Counted from the first letter of the stretch, positions 46,556 to 56,345 are shown. The stretch: 64,000 bases of DNA from Lachnospira sp. UBA3212 (GCA_002363615.1 DEWK01000007.1:62001-126000); one strand, 5' to 3'. Notes: generated by a model not told the origin, from the letters alone. Translations and numbers: made by a program.

Positions 46556-46668
46556 CTGTGTTACAATGGAGCTGGTTTTCATGCAAGTCACCGGATTGCA
46601 CCACTTAGAACCGTAGCAATGCGTAATTCCCAGTGGGAATTGATTTTCTTTAAGAGAAGGAGAATAAT
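46556..46668 (+). promoter_or_regulatory. Extended -10 promoter and structured leader of the PHP gene
   Basis: TGTTACAAT (-10 core 46562-46567) starts a leader of about 95 nt. The leader can form ATTGC/GCAAT (46595-46599, 46616-46620) and a perfect 7-bp hairpin AATTCCC/GGGAATT (46625-46641) followed by GATTTTCTTT, which looks like a weak intrinsic terminator, before AGAAGGAGA. No known riboswitch class was recognised. Confidence 0.45.
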
Positions 46669-47469
46669 ATGCTTCCAGATTTTCACAATCATACCTGTTT
46701 TTCAGGTGACAGTTCACAAGATATTAGAGAATTATTAGATCATGCAGTGGAACTTGGCATGCCTTCCATCTGTATCACGGATCACCAGGATTTTGATTAT
46801 GTGGAAGATGGTGTATCCTTCACCATTGATCCTGTAAAATACTATGAAACCCTTAAAAACTTCCAGAAGGAATATGCTGGTCGTTTGGACCTTCGTATTG
46901 GTGTAGAGACGGGACTAGGCAAGGAATTTGCCAGCCGCCTGGCTGATTTTACCAGATTGGTCCCTTTTGATTTTATCATTGGTTCCATTCATGTGGTTTC
47001 CGGCATTGATCCTTATTACGACATTTACTGGGAAGGCAAGTCTGCTAAGCAGGCTATTTCTCAATATTTTGAAGCTTCTGTGGAGGCCCTTGAGACCTGT
47101 CACGATTTTGACATTTTTGGCCATATCGATTATGGGGTTCGTTATTGTAAAGAGCCTGGTTTTGTTTACAATCCTTTGGATTACATAGATTATTTAGATG
47201 CACTTTTAAAAAAGCTCTTGTCCTTAGGAAAGGGAATTGAATTAAACACAGGTGGGCTTTATAAGGGAGCCAACCATACAAACCCCCACCCTGCAATCAT
47301 AAAGCGCTACCGTGAACTTGGCGGCGAGATTATTACCCTGGGTTCTGATGACCATCAGGCTAAATATCTAGGCTACGCCTTCGATCAAGCCCAAGACTTA
47401 TTAAAGGATTGTGGTTTTAAATACTACTGTACCTTTAAGGATCGTAAAGCGGAATTTCATAAGTTTTAA
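46669..47469 (+). CDS. PHP-domain phosphatase, histidinol-phosphatase HisK/HisJ family
   Basis: A 266-residue metal-dependent phosphoesterase. PHP metal ligands are visible in DFHNHT (4-9), ITDHQDF near 37, GSIHVV near 107, FGHIDY near 152 and GSDDH near 224, the layout of the HisK/HisJ histidinol-phosphatases. No his genes are nearby, so the natural substrate may differ. It is one of three plus-strand genes, flanked by its own promoter and a shared terminator. Confidence 0.88.
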   Translation: MLPDFHNHTCFSGDSSQDIRELLDHAVELGMPSICITDHQDFDYVEDGVSFTIDPVKYYETLKNFQKEYAGRLDLRIGVETGLGKEFASRLADFTRLVPFDFIIGSIHVVSGIDPYYDIYWEGKSAKQAISQYFEASVEALETCHDFDIFGHIDYGVRYCKEPGFVYNPLDYIDYLDALLKKLLSLGKGIELNTGGLYKGANHTNPHPAIIKRYRELGGEIITLGSDDHQAKYLGYAFDQAQDLLKDCGFKYYCTFKDRKAEFHKF

Positions 47470-47489
47470 CTTGGTCGAGTCCATCCGCA

Positions 47490-47530
47490 TGAAAAAAACG
47501 TGCCATGTTTAAAGCATAGCACGTTTTTTT
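47490..47530. terminator. Bidirectional terminator
   Basis: AAAAAAACGTGCCATG...CATAGCACGTTTTTTTT inverted repeat between the converging PHP and ABC permease genes. Confidence 0.9.
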
Positions 47531-50436
47531 TACTCAACTGTTTTCATACTTTCAGCCATGTTGATTTTCTTAATACGGAAACTCATGGTGAAATTAATAA
47601 GAATGGCAAACGCCAATGTCAAAAGTCCAGCATAGACATAACTGAGAGGTTGAATGGTTCGACCAAATAACATCATGTCAAGCTCAGCCCGAACAATGAC
47701 AAAACGATGTAGGAAATAACCCAGGATACATCCACTGGCAATTCCCCAAAACATGATTTGAACATTTTCCCGGGTGATATAGTTTTCTACTTCACGATTG
47801 TAAAAACCTAGTACCTTTAAGGTGGCAAGTTCACGCTTTCGCTCAGAGATATTAATGTTATTAAGATTGTATAGAACCACAAAAGCCAGGCCAGCCGCTG
47901 AAAGGATTAAAACAATCACAATAATCGAGATGCTTTCTAAAACCGACTTAATCTGGGTCTTTTCATCCACTAACCAACTTGCACTTTGACAAGCTCTAAG
48001 ACTTAAAATCTCCTCTCCTAAGGCTACTCTCTCCTTGCTTGAAAGCTGCTCTGCGGCATTGAAATACATAAGATTGTTCAGTGGTTCTTCAGCAAATAAG
48101 CTTTGATAAAGGCTATTACTTATAAAGACATAATGTTCCATGTAATTATGAGCAATACCGCTGATTTTAACCGAAACTTCTTCCTTTTCTCCGCAGGCAA
48201 TACGAATCTCATCTCCCACAGAAAGATTGCCTAAAAGAGCAAATTTTTCATCAATAATAACCCCATCCGTTCCAAGGGAAAGCCCCTCCCCCTCTGGTGA
48301 TTTCAAAGAAACAAAATTTGCAAGTAAATCTGCATCTTCCGGACAAAGAAGCAATGCTTCCTCCTTTTGATCCTTACTTTTTACGGTAATGGTCTGTTCC
48401 GCAAGTTTCATGCTCTTTACAATTCGACCATCATTTTGGAAGAAGTCAGACATTTCATTTTGACGCTTCTCGTTGCTATGACCGTTGATTGCAACTTTTC
48501 CACTATATAAAAAGATTTTGCCATACTGGTTTGCAATGATTTCATCTGAAGAATCCTTTAATCCAAAGCCCACAATAATCAGAGCCATACAACCACTAAT
48601 TCCAAAAAGGGTCATGAAAAATCTTCGTTTGTATCGAACCAAATTTCGAATGGATGATTTTGCTTGAAAGGTTAAATGTTTCCAAACAAATGGCAAATAT
48701 TCCAAAAGAATTTTTTTTCCTGCCTTCGGTGATCTCGGTCTCATTAAAACTGCAGGGGTTTCCTTCATAGTGGCTGAAGTAGCAAAGATGGTAGCCACCA
48801 GTACCACAAGTATTGCAATCACGGCAGCCACAAGCGAGTACTCAAGGTTCCATAATATTTTAATACTTCCAAGGCCCGGATATATTAGGCGATAGGCACT
48901 TAGAATTACTGCCGGAAAGCACTGTACTCCTACTACACCTCCAATGATACTTCCTAACAGAGTGGCCCAAAGGGCATATTTTAAGTATTTAGCCGAGATC
49001 TTTAATTTGCTGTATCCAAGAGCCTTTAGGGTTCCAATATTGGTTCGTTCCTCCGTTACCATTCGAGTCATGGTACTTAAGGAAACAAAGGCGGCTACTA
49101 AAAAGAAAATAATTGGAAATACCGTGGCAATTCTTGCAATTCGACTGGCATCCTGATCAAATTCCACATAGCCTGAAACCTGATTACGATCCGTAATGGT
49201 CCAATTCGGAGACTGAATCTCATCTCTCGCATCCGTTGCTAAATCCAACTCTTCTTGAAGACCGGTAATTGTATCCTTTGCCAAGGCAATGTCATTTTCC
49301 AGATTGGAAATATCCGTATTAAGGGTTTCCACCTGGGTTAGAATCTGGTCCTTTTGAGTTTGATATGGAGTTTGTTTGTCCACCAATTGTTGCTTTTCTC
49401 TTTCCAACTGTTCCATGGGAACATCGTAGGTATTTAAATTACCTGCCGGCACGTATCCCATGGAAGAATACTGATTAATAAATTTATCGTAAACATCAAT
49501 TTTGGTCTGATAAGAAGCAATTTCGGCATCTAGTGCCGGAACCTGTCCTTCCAATTCCTGAATAGACTCCTGCTTTTTTTGAATCTTTTTCTCAGCTTTT
49601 TTAATTCCTTTCTTTTGAGCATCAATCTGGCTTTGAATTCCATCCATCACATCCGTGGCCGCTTGATATAGTTCCTGATACTTAGTTTGAATGCATAGGT
49701 CCTTCACCTTAGTTTCAATGGAATCCTTGGCAAGATTTACCAAGTTTTGGTATTTCTTCTCGTAACAGTTTTCTTCCTTGACCCCTTTCACTCTAGCATA
49801 AATCTCAGTATATCCATCGGTAACAAATGCCTTGTCATCTACAATAGCAAGTCCTGACACACGCCCATTTCCAATTTTGGAACTAGCCCTGGTGTTAGAA
49901 ATAAACTGTGAAGAGGTAAAACTACCCACAATGATAAATTTCTTCCTGGCAAATATTTCTTTTAGGTTTGTATTTTTTGAACCCGAAGAAATCTGAATGG
50001 TATCCCCGATTTTAAGCTTTGCTTCCTTCAGGTATGAGGTATCTACAATACATTCTGTCTCCCCGGAAGGATTTCTTCCCTCTTTGATTACCACATCGTT
50101 AATGCCTGAGATTGCAGACATAAAGGTCACCACATGTTCATGACCATTGGTCTTGGCAATGACATCTTGAGAGTAAGAACCACAGACCTTTTCAATTCCT
50201 TCTAGTTCTTCTATTTTTGAAACATCAAAATCTGATAGACCCAGGGTACTAACTACCTTAATGTCCATCATATTGCTTTTATCATACAGCCGGTCTCCTG
50301 TTGCTCGCATATCCGGTTCCGTAGAACGAATTCCCGAATAAAAAGCAACTCCCAAAGCAACGATCAAAAGAATCGAAATAAATCGGCTGAAACTCCTTCG
50401 TATTTCCCTATGAAATTCTTTGTTTATCGCTTTCAA
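47530..50436 (-). CDS. Large FtsX-family ABC transporter permease
   Basis: A 968-residue permease with an N-terminal transmembrane helix at about 18-38, an external MacB-like domain, a long coiled coil at about 255-405, a cluster of three transmembrane helices at about 430-560, a second external domain and a C-terminal FtsX cluster (about 840-960). Two FtsX domains in one chain is the layout of large permeases working with MacB-type ATPases. It follows the ATPase by 14 bp. The coiled coil in the external loop is a marked feature. Substrate is unknown; lipid, peptide or antibiotic export is possible. Confidence 0.88.
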   Translation of the reverse strand: MKAINKEFHREIRRSFSRFISILLIVALGVAFYSGIRSTEPDMRATGDRLYDKSNMMDIKVVSTLGLSDFDVSKIEELEGIEKVCGSYSQDVIAKTNGHEHVVTFMSAISGINDVVIKEGRNPSGETECIVDTSYLKEAKLKIGDTIQISSGSKNTNLKEIFARKKFIIVGSFTSSQFISNTRASSKIGNGRVSGLAIVDDKAFVTDGYTEIYARVKGVKEENCYEKKYQNLVNLAKDSIETKVKDLCIQTKYQELYQAATDVMDGIQSQIDAQKKGIKKAEKKIQKKQESIQELEGQVPALDAEIASYQTKIDVYDKFINQYSSMGYVPAGNLNTYDVPMEQLEREKQQLVDKQTPYQTQKDQILTQVETLNTDISNLENDIALAKDTITGLQEELDLATDARDEIQSPNWTITDRNQVSGYVEFDQDASRIARIATVFPIIFFLVAAFVSLSTMTRMVTEERTNIGTLKALGYSKLKISAKYLKYALWATLLGSIIGGVVGVQCFPAVILSAYRLIYPGLGSIKILWNLEYSLVAAVIAILVVLVATIFATSATMKETPAVLMRPRSPKAGKKILLEYLPFVWKHLTFQAKSSIRNLVRYKRRFFMTLFGISGCMALIIVGFGLKDSSDEIIANQYGKIFLYSGKVAINGHSNEKRQNEMSDFFQNDGRIVKSMKLAEQTITVKSKDQKEEALLLCPEDADLLANFVSLKSPEGEGLSLGTDGVIIDEKFALLGNLSVGDEIRIACGEKEEVSVKISGIAHNYMEHYVFISNSLYQSLFAEEPLNNLMYFNAAEQLSSKERVALGEEILSLRACQSASWLVDEKTQIKSVLESISIIVIVLILSAAGLAFVVLYNLNNINISERKRELATLKVLGFYNREVENYITRENVQIMFWGIASGCILGYFLHRFVIVRAELDMMLFGRTIQPLSYVYAGLLTLAFAILINFTMSFRIKKINMAESMKTVE

Positions 50437-50450
50437 TGCTCTTCCTCACT

Positions 50451-51152
50451 TTACCACTCCAAAAACTTAACCTGTACAGGGAAGCGGTTACGCTTGTTAC
50501 TTTCCACCTTACCATTTCGAATCTTAATTACCCGGTCAGCCATTGGCGTAATCGCTGAATTGTGGGTAATCACAACAACCGTCATCTTTTGCTTTCTACA
50601 GGTATCTTCCAAAAGACTTAAAATTTGCTTTCCCGTTTCATAGTCTAAGGCACCCGTCGGCTCATCACATAATAAAAGTTTCGGATTCTTAGCTAAGGCT
50701 CTTGCAATGGATACTCGCTGCTGCTCTCCTCCAGAAAGCTGGGCCGGAAAATTCTTCATTCGATTCTCTAGACCGACACTTTTTAAAGCCGCCTTGGCAT
50801 CCATGGCATTCTTTACTAACTGGCCTGAAAGCTCAACATTCTCAAGTGCATTCAGGTTTTGAATCAGATTATAGAACTGAAAGACCATTCCCACGTCTTC
50901 TCTCCTGTACTTGGTGAGTTTCCTGCCGCTATACTTGCTAATATCGGTTCCATCCACCAAAACCTGACCGCTTGTTAACTTGTCCATTCCACCTAAAATA
51001 TTTAAAGCAGTGGTTTTACCGGCACCAGAAGGCCCAACAATTACTACAAACTCCCCTTTTTCGATTGTGAAGTTCATATCATCGACCGCCTTGATCGCAA
51101 CCTTACCAGAGCCATACTGCTTTACTACATCTCGAAATTCTACAAAACTCAT
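50451..51152 (-). CDS. ABC transporter ATP-binding protein, MacB/LolD-type
   Basis: A 233-residue ATPase. Walker A is GPSGAGKTT near 40-48, signature LSGGEQQRV near 140, Walker B LLLCDEPTGALD near 160, and the H-loop in VVITHN. The FYNLIQNLNALENVELS stretch is typical of the MacB/LolD branch that powers FtsX-like permeases. It lies 11 bp after the MATE gene and 14 bp before the permease. Confidence 0.92.
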   Translation of the reverse strand: MSFVEFRDVVKQYGSGKVAIKAVDDMNFTIEKGEFVVIVGPSGAGKTTALNILGGMDKLTSGQVLVDGTDISKYSGRKLTKYRREDVGMVFQFYNLIQNLNALENVELSGQLVKNAMDAKAALKSVGLENRMKNFPAQLSGGEQQRVSIARALAKNPKLLLCDEPTGALDYETGKQILSLLEDTCRKQKMTVVVITHNSAITPMADRVIKIRNGKVESNKRNRFPVQVKFLEW

Positions 51153-51163
51153 TCGATAAACTC

Positions 51164-52609
51164 CTATCTTTCATCTCCCGTCATTTTATCATGAACAGGT
51201 AAAAAAAACAATTTTTCTTCTTTTTTTCGTTCCATCGCAAATGCAAGTAAGAATAAACTTCCTCTTACGATTAGTTCTAGACACATAGCAATCCACACGC
51301 CCTTTAAACCAAGGCGACCTGCCAATATTGCAGCTACAGGAATTCGAACTAACCACACAGAAACCAGATTTAAGATACTAGAAAGCAAGGTTTTTCCCTG
51401 ACCTCGAAAGACCCCTGAAACCACAATGGAAGCTGCATACATCGGTTCTGCAAAAGCTTCGATTCGAAGAACCATGGTTCCTAACTCTCGAATCCCCGGA
51501 TCCGGAGATAAAAGTCCTATCATAAAAGGAGCAAAGATAAACAAGAACATCCCCATAAGGGTCATAATGCCCATGCCAAGAAAAGTAGCAAACATTCCCA
51601 TTTGATTGGCTAGTTTTTTTCTTTTTGCCCCATAGGTCTGACCTACAATAGTGGTAGCCGCTGCTCCTATTCCATATCCCGGCATATAACATACACTTTC
51701 TGCCGTAATAGAAAAGGAATGCGCCGCCAAAGGAATTTTTCCTAATGGTGCCACAATTCTTGTAAATGCTACATAGGAAAGTCCCATAATCACCGATTCA
51801 ATACAGGCTGGCAGGGAAATTCTAGCAGCCCGGATAAGTTCTGCTTTCTTACTAAACTTCCGGTCTCCCTTACGCAGATGAAGGGCTGGCGAATAAAAAA
51901 GCAGGTAAAACAAAAGCAAGGATCCACAGGTTATTTCCGCTAAAGCAGTTCCTAAGGCCGCACCTGCCACCCTAAGATTTGCCCCCGGAACCCAAAGAGA
52001 GGTTCCTAGAAATTCAACTCTTCTTGATGGAAAAATCAAAAAGAAATTAAAAATCACATCTAAGACACACATCATAATATCTACAATACTTGGAAATTTC
52101 ATATTTCCGCTACATTGGATCATACCACCGGCCGCATAGACGATCTGTAAAACCGGTAGACTGATGGAATAAATAAGAAAGTAAATGGTTGCACTTCTCC
52201 AAATTTCTTTGTTAGCCCCCATCCAGCCAGGTAAATACCTGCTAATTCCAACCCCCAGTAAGGAGAAAAAAAGGGCAAATAAAAAGACCGCAAATAAGCC
52301 ATGCTTCATGACACTTCTTGCTTCCTCTTCTTTTTTCGCACCGATTTTGTGAGCAATCTGAACGGTAAATCCGGTGCCTGCCGCAGAACAAAGTCCTCCA
52401 ATCAACCAAGTGGTTGTGGAAACCAGTCCAATGGACGCAGAGTCATCCGCTCCCAAACGACCTACCATAGCTGCATCGATATATTGCATAAGAATCGAGG
52501 ACAACTGGGCTAAGATTGCCGGAAATGACAATTGCCAAATCATAGTTATTTGTTCTTTCTTGGTTAAGGTTTTTCCATTCCGAACTTGGTCTAGATATTG
52601 ACGCTTCAT
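51164..52609 (-). CDS. MATE family efflux transporter
   Basis: A 481-residue, 12-helix sodium- or proton-coupled exporter. Each half has the MATE pattern; the N-terminal half begins KEQITMIWQLSFPAILAQL and has QYIDAAMVGRLG, the second half AAATTIVGQTYGAKRKK. ATG 52609 has AGGAG seven bases ahead, better spaced than ATG 52615. It lies directly upstream of the MacB-type ABC pair, which suggests one envelope-export operon. Confidence 0.9.
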   Translation of the reverse strand: MKRQYLDQVRNGKTLTKKEQITMIWQLSFPAILAQLSSILMQYIDAAMVGRLGADDSASIGLVSTTTWLIGGLCSAAGTGFTVQIAHKIGAKKEEEARSVMKHGLFAVFLFALFFSLLGVGISRYLPGWMGANKEIWRSATIYFLIYSISLPVLQIVYAAGGMIQCSGNMKFPSIVDIMMCVLDVIFNFFLIFPSRRVEFLGTSLWVPGANLRVAGAALGTALAEITCGSLLLFYLLFYSPALHLRKGDRKFSKKAELIRAARISLPACIESVIMGLSYVAFTRIVAPLGKIPLAAHSFSITAESVCYMPGYGIGAAATTIVGQTYGAKRKKLANQMGMFATFLGMGIMTLMGMFLFIFAPFMIGLLSPDPGIRELGTMVLRIEAFAEPMYAASIVVSGVFRGQGKTLLSSILNLVSVWLVRIPVAAILAGRLGLKGVWIAMCLELIVRGSLFLLAFAMERKKEEKLFFLPVHDKMTGDER

Positions 52610-52683
52610 TTCCATTCTCCTTTCTTTCCTAAGTTCACCCATTATAGCATAGGAAGCATTTCTTGTCTTTACTAAGTTGTATC

Positions 52684-52722
52684 AAAAAAACAAGTCGCAC
52701 ACGAAGATTCGTGCACGACTTG
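52684..52722 (-). terminator. Terminator after the arabinanase gene
   Basis: CAAGTCGTGCACGAATC...GTGTGCGACTTG stem (52691-52722) followed on the minus strand by seven T residues. Confidence 0.9.
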
Positions 52723-52758
52723 CTATATCCCTTATTTACAAATTTTCAATCGTAGACC

Positions 52759-55278
52759 TTATGCCCCAATCAACTTAAACTTCTGGCAATCACCTGCCCA
52801 GTATGACCACTGGTCGATGTTTCCACCACTAGAAGTACTCCAGTTGTATACATCAATTGCCTGTGCACCATCTGAACACCATGAAGTAAAGCATACAGAT
52901 CCGTCAGACTGACCAATGACCTTGAAATACTGCATGGTTCCACCCCAGAATGACCACTCATCAATATTTGCACCATCTGATGTAGAGCCTGCCTCAACTT
53001 CTACGCAGCTCTTATAATCTGAACATGCGGTGAGAAGTGCATAATAGCCTCCACCGACACCAACTAACTTAAACTTCTGAGCATCGCTTCCGTTGTAAGC
53101 ATACTGCTGGATATTAGTTCCATCATTAGAAGAACCATTTACAACATCAAGATAGAGACCTGATGATACAGACTGGATATAATAGGTTCCGTTGTATGTC
53201 ATATCTGAAGTTGTTGTATAAGTGTCCGGTGTATAAACTAATTCCCACTTCTGGCAATCTCCCCCCCAGAATGCCCACTGATCAACGTTCGTTCCATCTG
53301 TGGTACCAAGGTTTTCGTCATCTAAAGCCTGTGTCTCTGATGAGACCTTTGTTAAGAATGAATATGTTCCATCTGTGTTTTGTACTACGCGGAACAACTG
53401 CATGTCTCCACCCCAGTACTCCCACTGTTCGATATTTGTTCCACTTTCAAAGCTTCCTGAGGTAACATCTACACATGAATTGTAGTCAGATGCTCCGGTA
53501 AGGATTGCATAGTAGTTACCAACTTTCTTGAACTGGAACTTCTGAGCGGTAAGTCCGTTAAAGGTCCACTGCTGAATGTTCGTTCCATTTGCAGAACTAG
53601 CATTGGAAACATCTAAAAAGAGTCCACTTTCAACATTTCTCAAGTAATAAATTCCACCATCTGTGATTGAGGTTGTTGTATAGGTATTAATACCGGTTCC
53701 CTTAGCACCCCAAATACATACGTTGTTTTTTCCAACTACTGAGAATGTCATCTTCTTAGCCTTGGTATTCTCATCATATGCATAGGTAAATACACCATAA
53801 TAATAATTTCCATCTAAGGTAATTGTGATATATGGTGTTCCACTTGTATAAGACCATTTTCCATCTACAGCACCTGTAATGGTTCCATCACTATTTAAAG
53901 TAACTGTCTCTGATTTAATTACGTTGTAACCACCACTGCTTGCACTATCATCTGTCAAAAGACCCGGTTTCTGAATTAACCACTCGTAAGTTCCTACATA
54001 TTCTGATTTTGAATAGCCGGATTCAGAAACTGTCTCACCTGCATATTCATAAGGAACCTCACATGGCCATCCGTTCTTGTTCATGATTAACTGATGTACA
54101 CGAACTTCATGGAATTCATAACCATCATCAAAACGGGTATGATATACATTATAAATCTTACCATCTGAATCCGTTAAGATGGAATTGTGTCCACCTGCAA
54201 TCTGACCGGTTGACATACCACTTAACTGATAATAAGACATCATACGGATACCTACCGTACCATAGGTGTTAGAGATTCCGGTTCCGGTAGTATAAGTAGC
54301 ATAATTACCGGCAGCATCTGTATAAGGACCGTTTAATCTCTTAGAACGGAATACTCTTGTATTGTAACCACCGTTAGAATCTAATCCACCATAAGTTACA
54401 AATAAGTAGTAATAATTTCCAATATGCTCAATATATGGAGCCTCACCGGAAGATCCAAGTCCACCTGCGATACGGCTACCCAAATAAGGATCCGAAGCCT
54501 TACCATCGGAAGCATCTGTATCTAAACTATAGGTGGTATTGTAATCACGAAGACCGGTAGAATTGCTAAGTTTTAAGGTAAAGATTCCTCCAAACCAAGA
54601 ACCGTAAACCATCCAAAGATTTCCATTCACATCATAGAAAACGGTAGGATCAATGGCGTTTGTTCCATAAGAACTATTCCATTTTCCTGAACTTGTTAAA
54701 TATCTACTAATACTTGCACCACTACCACATACCTTGTAATAATCCGTCATAGATACAGGATGTGTTGAACTTGTAAATCCTGAATATACGACGGTACCCG
54801 CATAGGTATATGGTCCCTCAATACTGTCAGCAGTACACATAGCAATGGAAGAATTGAAATCAGTTCCATTGATACTCATATACATACACCACTTCTTCAT
54901 GGTCGTGTTGTAAATAACGTCAGGTGCCCAAAGATTACCAGAAAGATCATAGCTAGAATTATTGGTAGCTGCCCATGCAGAACCAACAGAAAAAACATTC
55001 GCATAATCAGAAGAAATATTAAGATCAAAAGTGGTCCAATTCTGTAAATCCTTTGACTTTGCAAATGCTCTGTGTGAACCAAAAATGTAGTAGTATCCAT
55101 TATCACCCTTCACAATCGATGGATCATGAACTGAGACGTGACTGACACTAGATGCTGCTTCAGCCTCAACAACCGGCTGAGATCCTTCTGGAATTGCTGG
55201 AATAATTCCAAGCGCTAAAGCTGCTGAGCACACCAGTGCTGTAGCCGCCTTAATCTTTGTAAGAAAACTCTTTTTCAT
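52759..55278 (-). CDS. Secreted GH43 endo-arabinanase with two ricin-type lectin domains
   Basis: An 839-residue exported enzyme. A signal peptide spans about 1-41. The GH43 five-blade propeller has the expected acids: Asp52 in HDPSI (base), Asp210 in NAIDPTVF and Glu279 in GEAPYI (acid). A GH43 C-terminal domain (about 440-535) follows, as in Bacillus AbnB-type arabinan endo-1,5-alpha-L-arabinosidases. Two ricin-type beta-trefoil domains with repeated QxW units (about 540-690 and 695-838) probably bind polysaccharide. It has its own terminator and a long AT-rich upstream region. Arabinan as substrate is inferred from family. Confidence 0.9.
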   Translation of the reverse strand: MKKSFLTKIKAATALVCSAALALGIIPAIPEGSQPVVEAEAASSVSHVSVHDPSIVKGDNGYYYIFGSHRAFAKSKDLQNWTTFDLNISSDYANVFSVGSAWAATNNSSYDLSGNLWAPDVIYNTTMKKWCMYMSINGTDFNSSIAMCTADSIEGPYTYAGTVVYSGFTSSTHPVSMTDYYKVCGSGASISRYLTSSGKWNSSYGTNAIDPTVFYDVNGNLWMVYGSWFGGIFTLKLSNSTGLRDYNTTYSLDTDASDGKASDPYLGSRIAGGLGSSGEAPYIEHIGNYYYLFVTYGGLDSNGGYNTRVFRSKRLNGPYTDAAGNYATYTTGTGISNTYGTVGIRMMSYYQLSGMSTGQIAGGHNSILTDSDGKIYNVYHTRFDDGYEFHEVRVHQLIMNKNGWPCEVPYEYAGETVSESGYSKSEYVGTYEWLIQKPGLLTDDSASSGGYNVIKSETVTLNSDGTITGAVDGKWSYTSGTPYITITLDGNYYYGVFTYAYDENTKAKKMTFSVVGKNNVCIWGAKGTGINTYTTTSITDGGIYYLRNVESGLFLDVSNASSANGTNIQQWTFNGLTAQKFQFKKVGNYYAILTGASDYNSCVDVTSGSFESGTNIEQWEYWGGDMQLFRVVQNTDGTYSFLTKVSSETQALDDENLGTTDGTNVDQWAFWGGDCQKWELVYTPDTYTTTSDMTYNGTYYIQSVSSGLYLDVVNGSSNDGTNIQQYAYNGSDAQKFKLVGVGGGYYALLTACSDYKSCVEVEAGSTSDGANIDEWSFWGGTMQYFKVIGQSDGSVCFTSWCSDGAQAIDVYNWSTSSGGNIDQWSYWAGDCQKFKLIGA

Positions 55279-55955
55279 GGATGAATCCTTCTCCTTTTCT
55301 TAATCGTAAACAATGTCTTTGCGACATAACAACAAGTAACTACCCCCGAAATTCTTTTGCTACCCTCCCTTCCGTAATTTTTATTTTACGAACGTTTTTC
55401 TTATATCTCTCCTAATCAAGACTCCGTCGAAATGTATAACACGACCGATTATAATTAGTCAAAAACTGCTTTAAAATTCTTAGAATTTTCCAGCATTTTT
55501 GTAAGTATTTCACACAATTTCCATTATATTTTTACGAAAACGATGTTGTCAATCCATCATTTCTTTTTTGGAGTTTCCTATATTTTTAATTTTGCAATCC
55601 GTAAAGTTAGAGCTCTAACTTGTACACCATCACTAAAAACGCACTTGTTTTTTTATAATTTCAACAGGGAATTAGCATTCTAATTTATGTGTTTTTTTAT
55701 AACTTATTAAAATAAATTCAACATTTTGTTATTTTTTATTTATTTTATAATCCTTCAAATAAACTTCCACACTTACGAAAATTTAGTACATTGGAAACTA
55801 TTTTTTCGTAATTTCAAAAAAATCCTTTAAAATCCTATCACTCATTATGAATTCATCCTCTTAGACTTATCATTTGTGAATTTTTCCTCCCCTTTTCAAG
55901 TCCCTTAGCCTGTGTTATAATCAAGAAAATTATTATTTGAAAGGAGATCAATTAA
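55279..55955. promoter_or_regulatory. AT-rich divergent intergenic region with palindrome and promoters
   Basis: This 677-bp gap separates the arabinanase (-) from the MIF-like gene (+). It holds no convincing ORF. Minus-strand candidate promoters are TTGACT-18-TATACA (55433-55462) and TTTACG-17-TATAGG (55577-55605). A perfect 18-bp palindrome AAGTTAGAGCTCTAACTT lies at 55604-55621, touching the second -35. The MIF gene has TTTTCA-17-TATAAT (55893-55921) with TGn. No clear cre or AraR site was found. Confidence 0.6.
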
Positions 55956-56297
55956 ATGCCTTTTATCGATAACAAAGTAACTCTTAAGATGAGTGATACA
56001 CAAAAGGATAATCTCAAGAAGAAACTGGGACAGGCTATTTCCACTCTTCACAAACCAGAATCTTATCTAATGGTAGGAATCGCAGATGATTATGACCTTT
56101 ATTTTGCAGGGAAAAAATTGCAGGAGGGTGCATATGTTTCCGTTAGTCTATTCGGTAATGCCTCTTCTTCCGATTACGAAAAGATGACTGCAAAAATTTG
56201 CGAAATCTACAAGGAGGAACTGGGAATTCCTGGCGGAGATATTTACGTTACCTACCACGGAGTCAACGACTGGGGTTGGGACGGAAGAAATTTCTAA
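55956..56297 (+). CDS. MIF/phenylpyruvate tautomerase-like protein
   Basis: A 113-residue member of the macrophage migration inhibitory factor family. It begins MPFI, so after Met removal Pro becomes the N-terminal catalytic base, and ends with the conserved WGWDGRNF-type tail. The middle VSVSLFGNAS segment aligns with the family core. It has its own TATAAT promoter, AAAGGAG site and shared downstream terminator. Bacterial MIF homologues are small trimeric tautomerases of unclear physiological substrate. Confidence 0.88.
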   Translation: MPFIDNKVTLKMSDTQKDNLKKKLGQAISTLHKPESYLMVGIADDYDLYFAGKKLQEGAYVSVSLFGNASSSDYEKMTAKICEIYKEELGIPGGDIYVTYHGVNDWGWDGRNF

Positions 56298-56314
56298 TTT
56301 CATTTGTTAATGGT

Positions 56315-56345
56315 AAAAGAGCCTGGCAAAACGCCAGACTCTTTT
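56315..56345. terminator. Bidirectional terminator
   Basis: AAAAGAGCCTGGC...GCCAGACTCTTTTTT inverted repeat between the convergent MIF-like and GtrA genes. Confidence 0.9.

Noticed and set aside
55279..55955. Search for cre or AraR boxes ahead of the arabinanase
   Set aside because: Only partial half-sites (for example ACTTGTAC near 55618) were seen; none fits the known consensus well.
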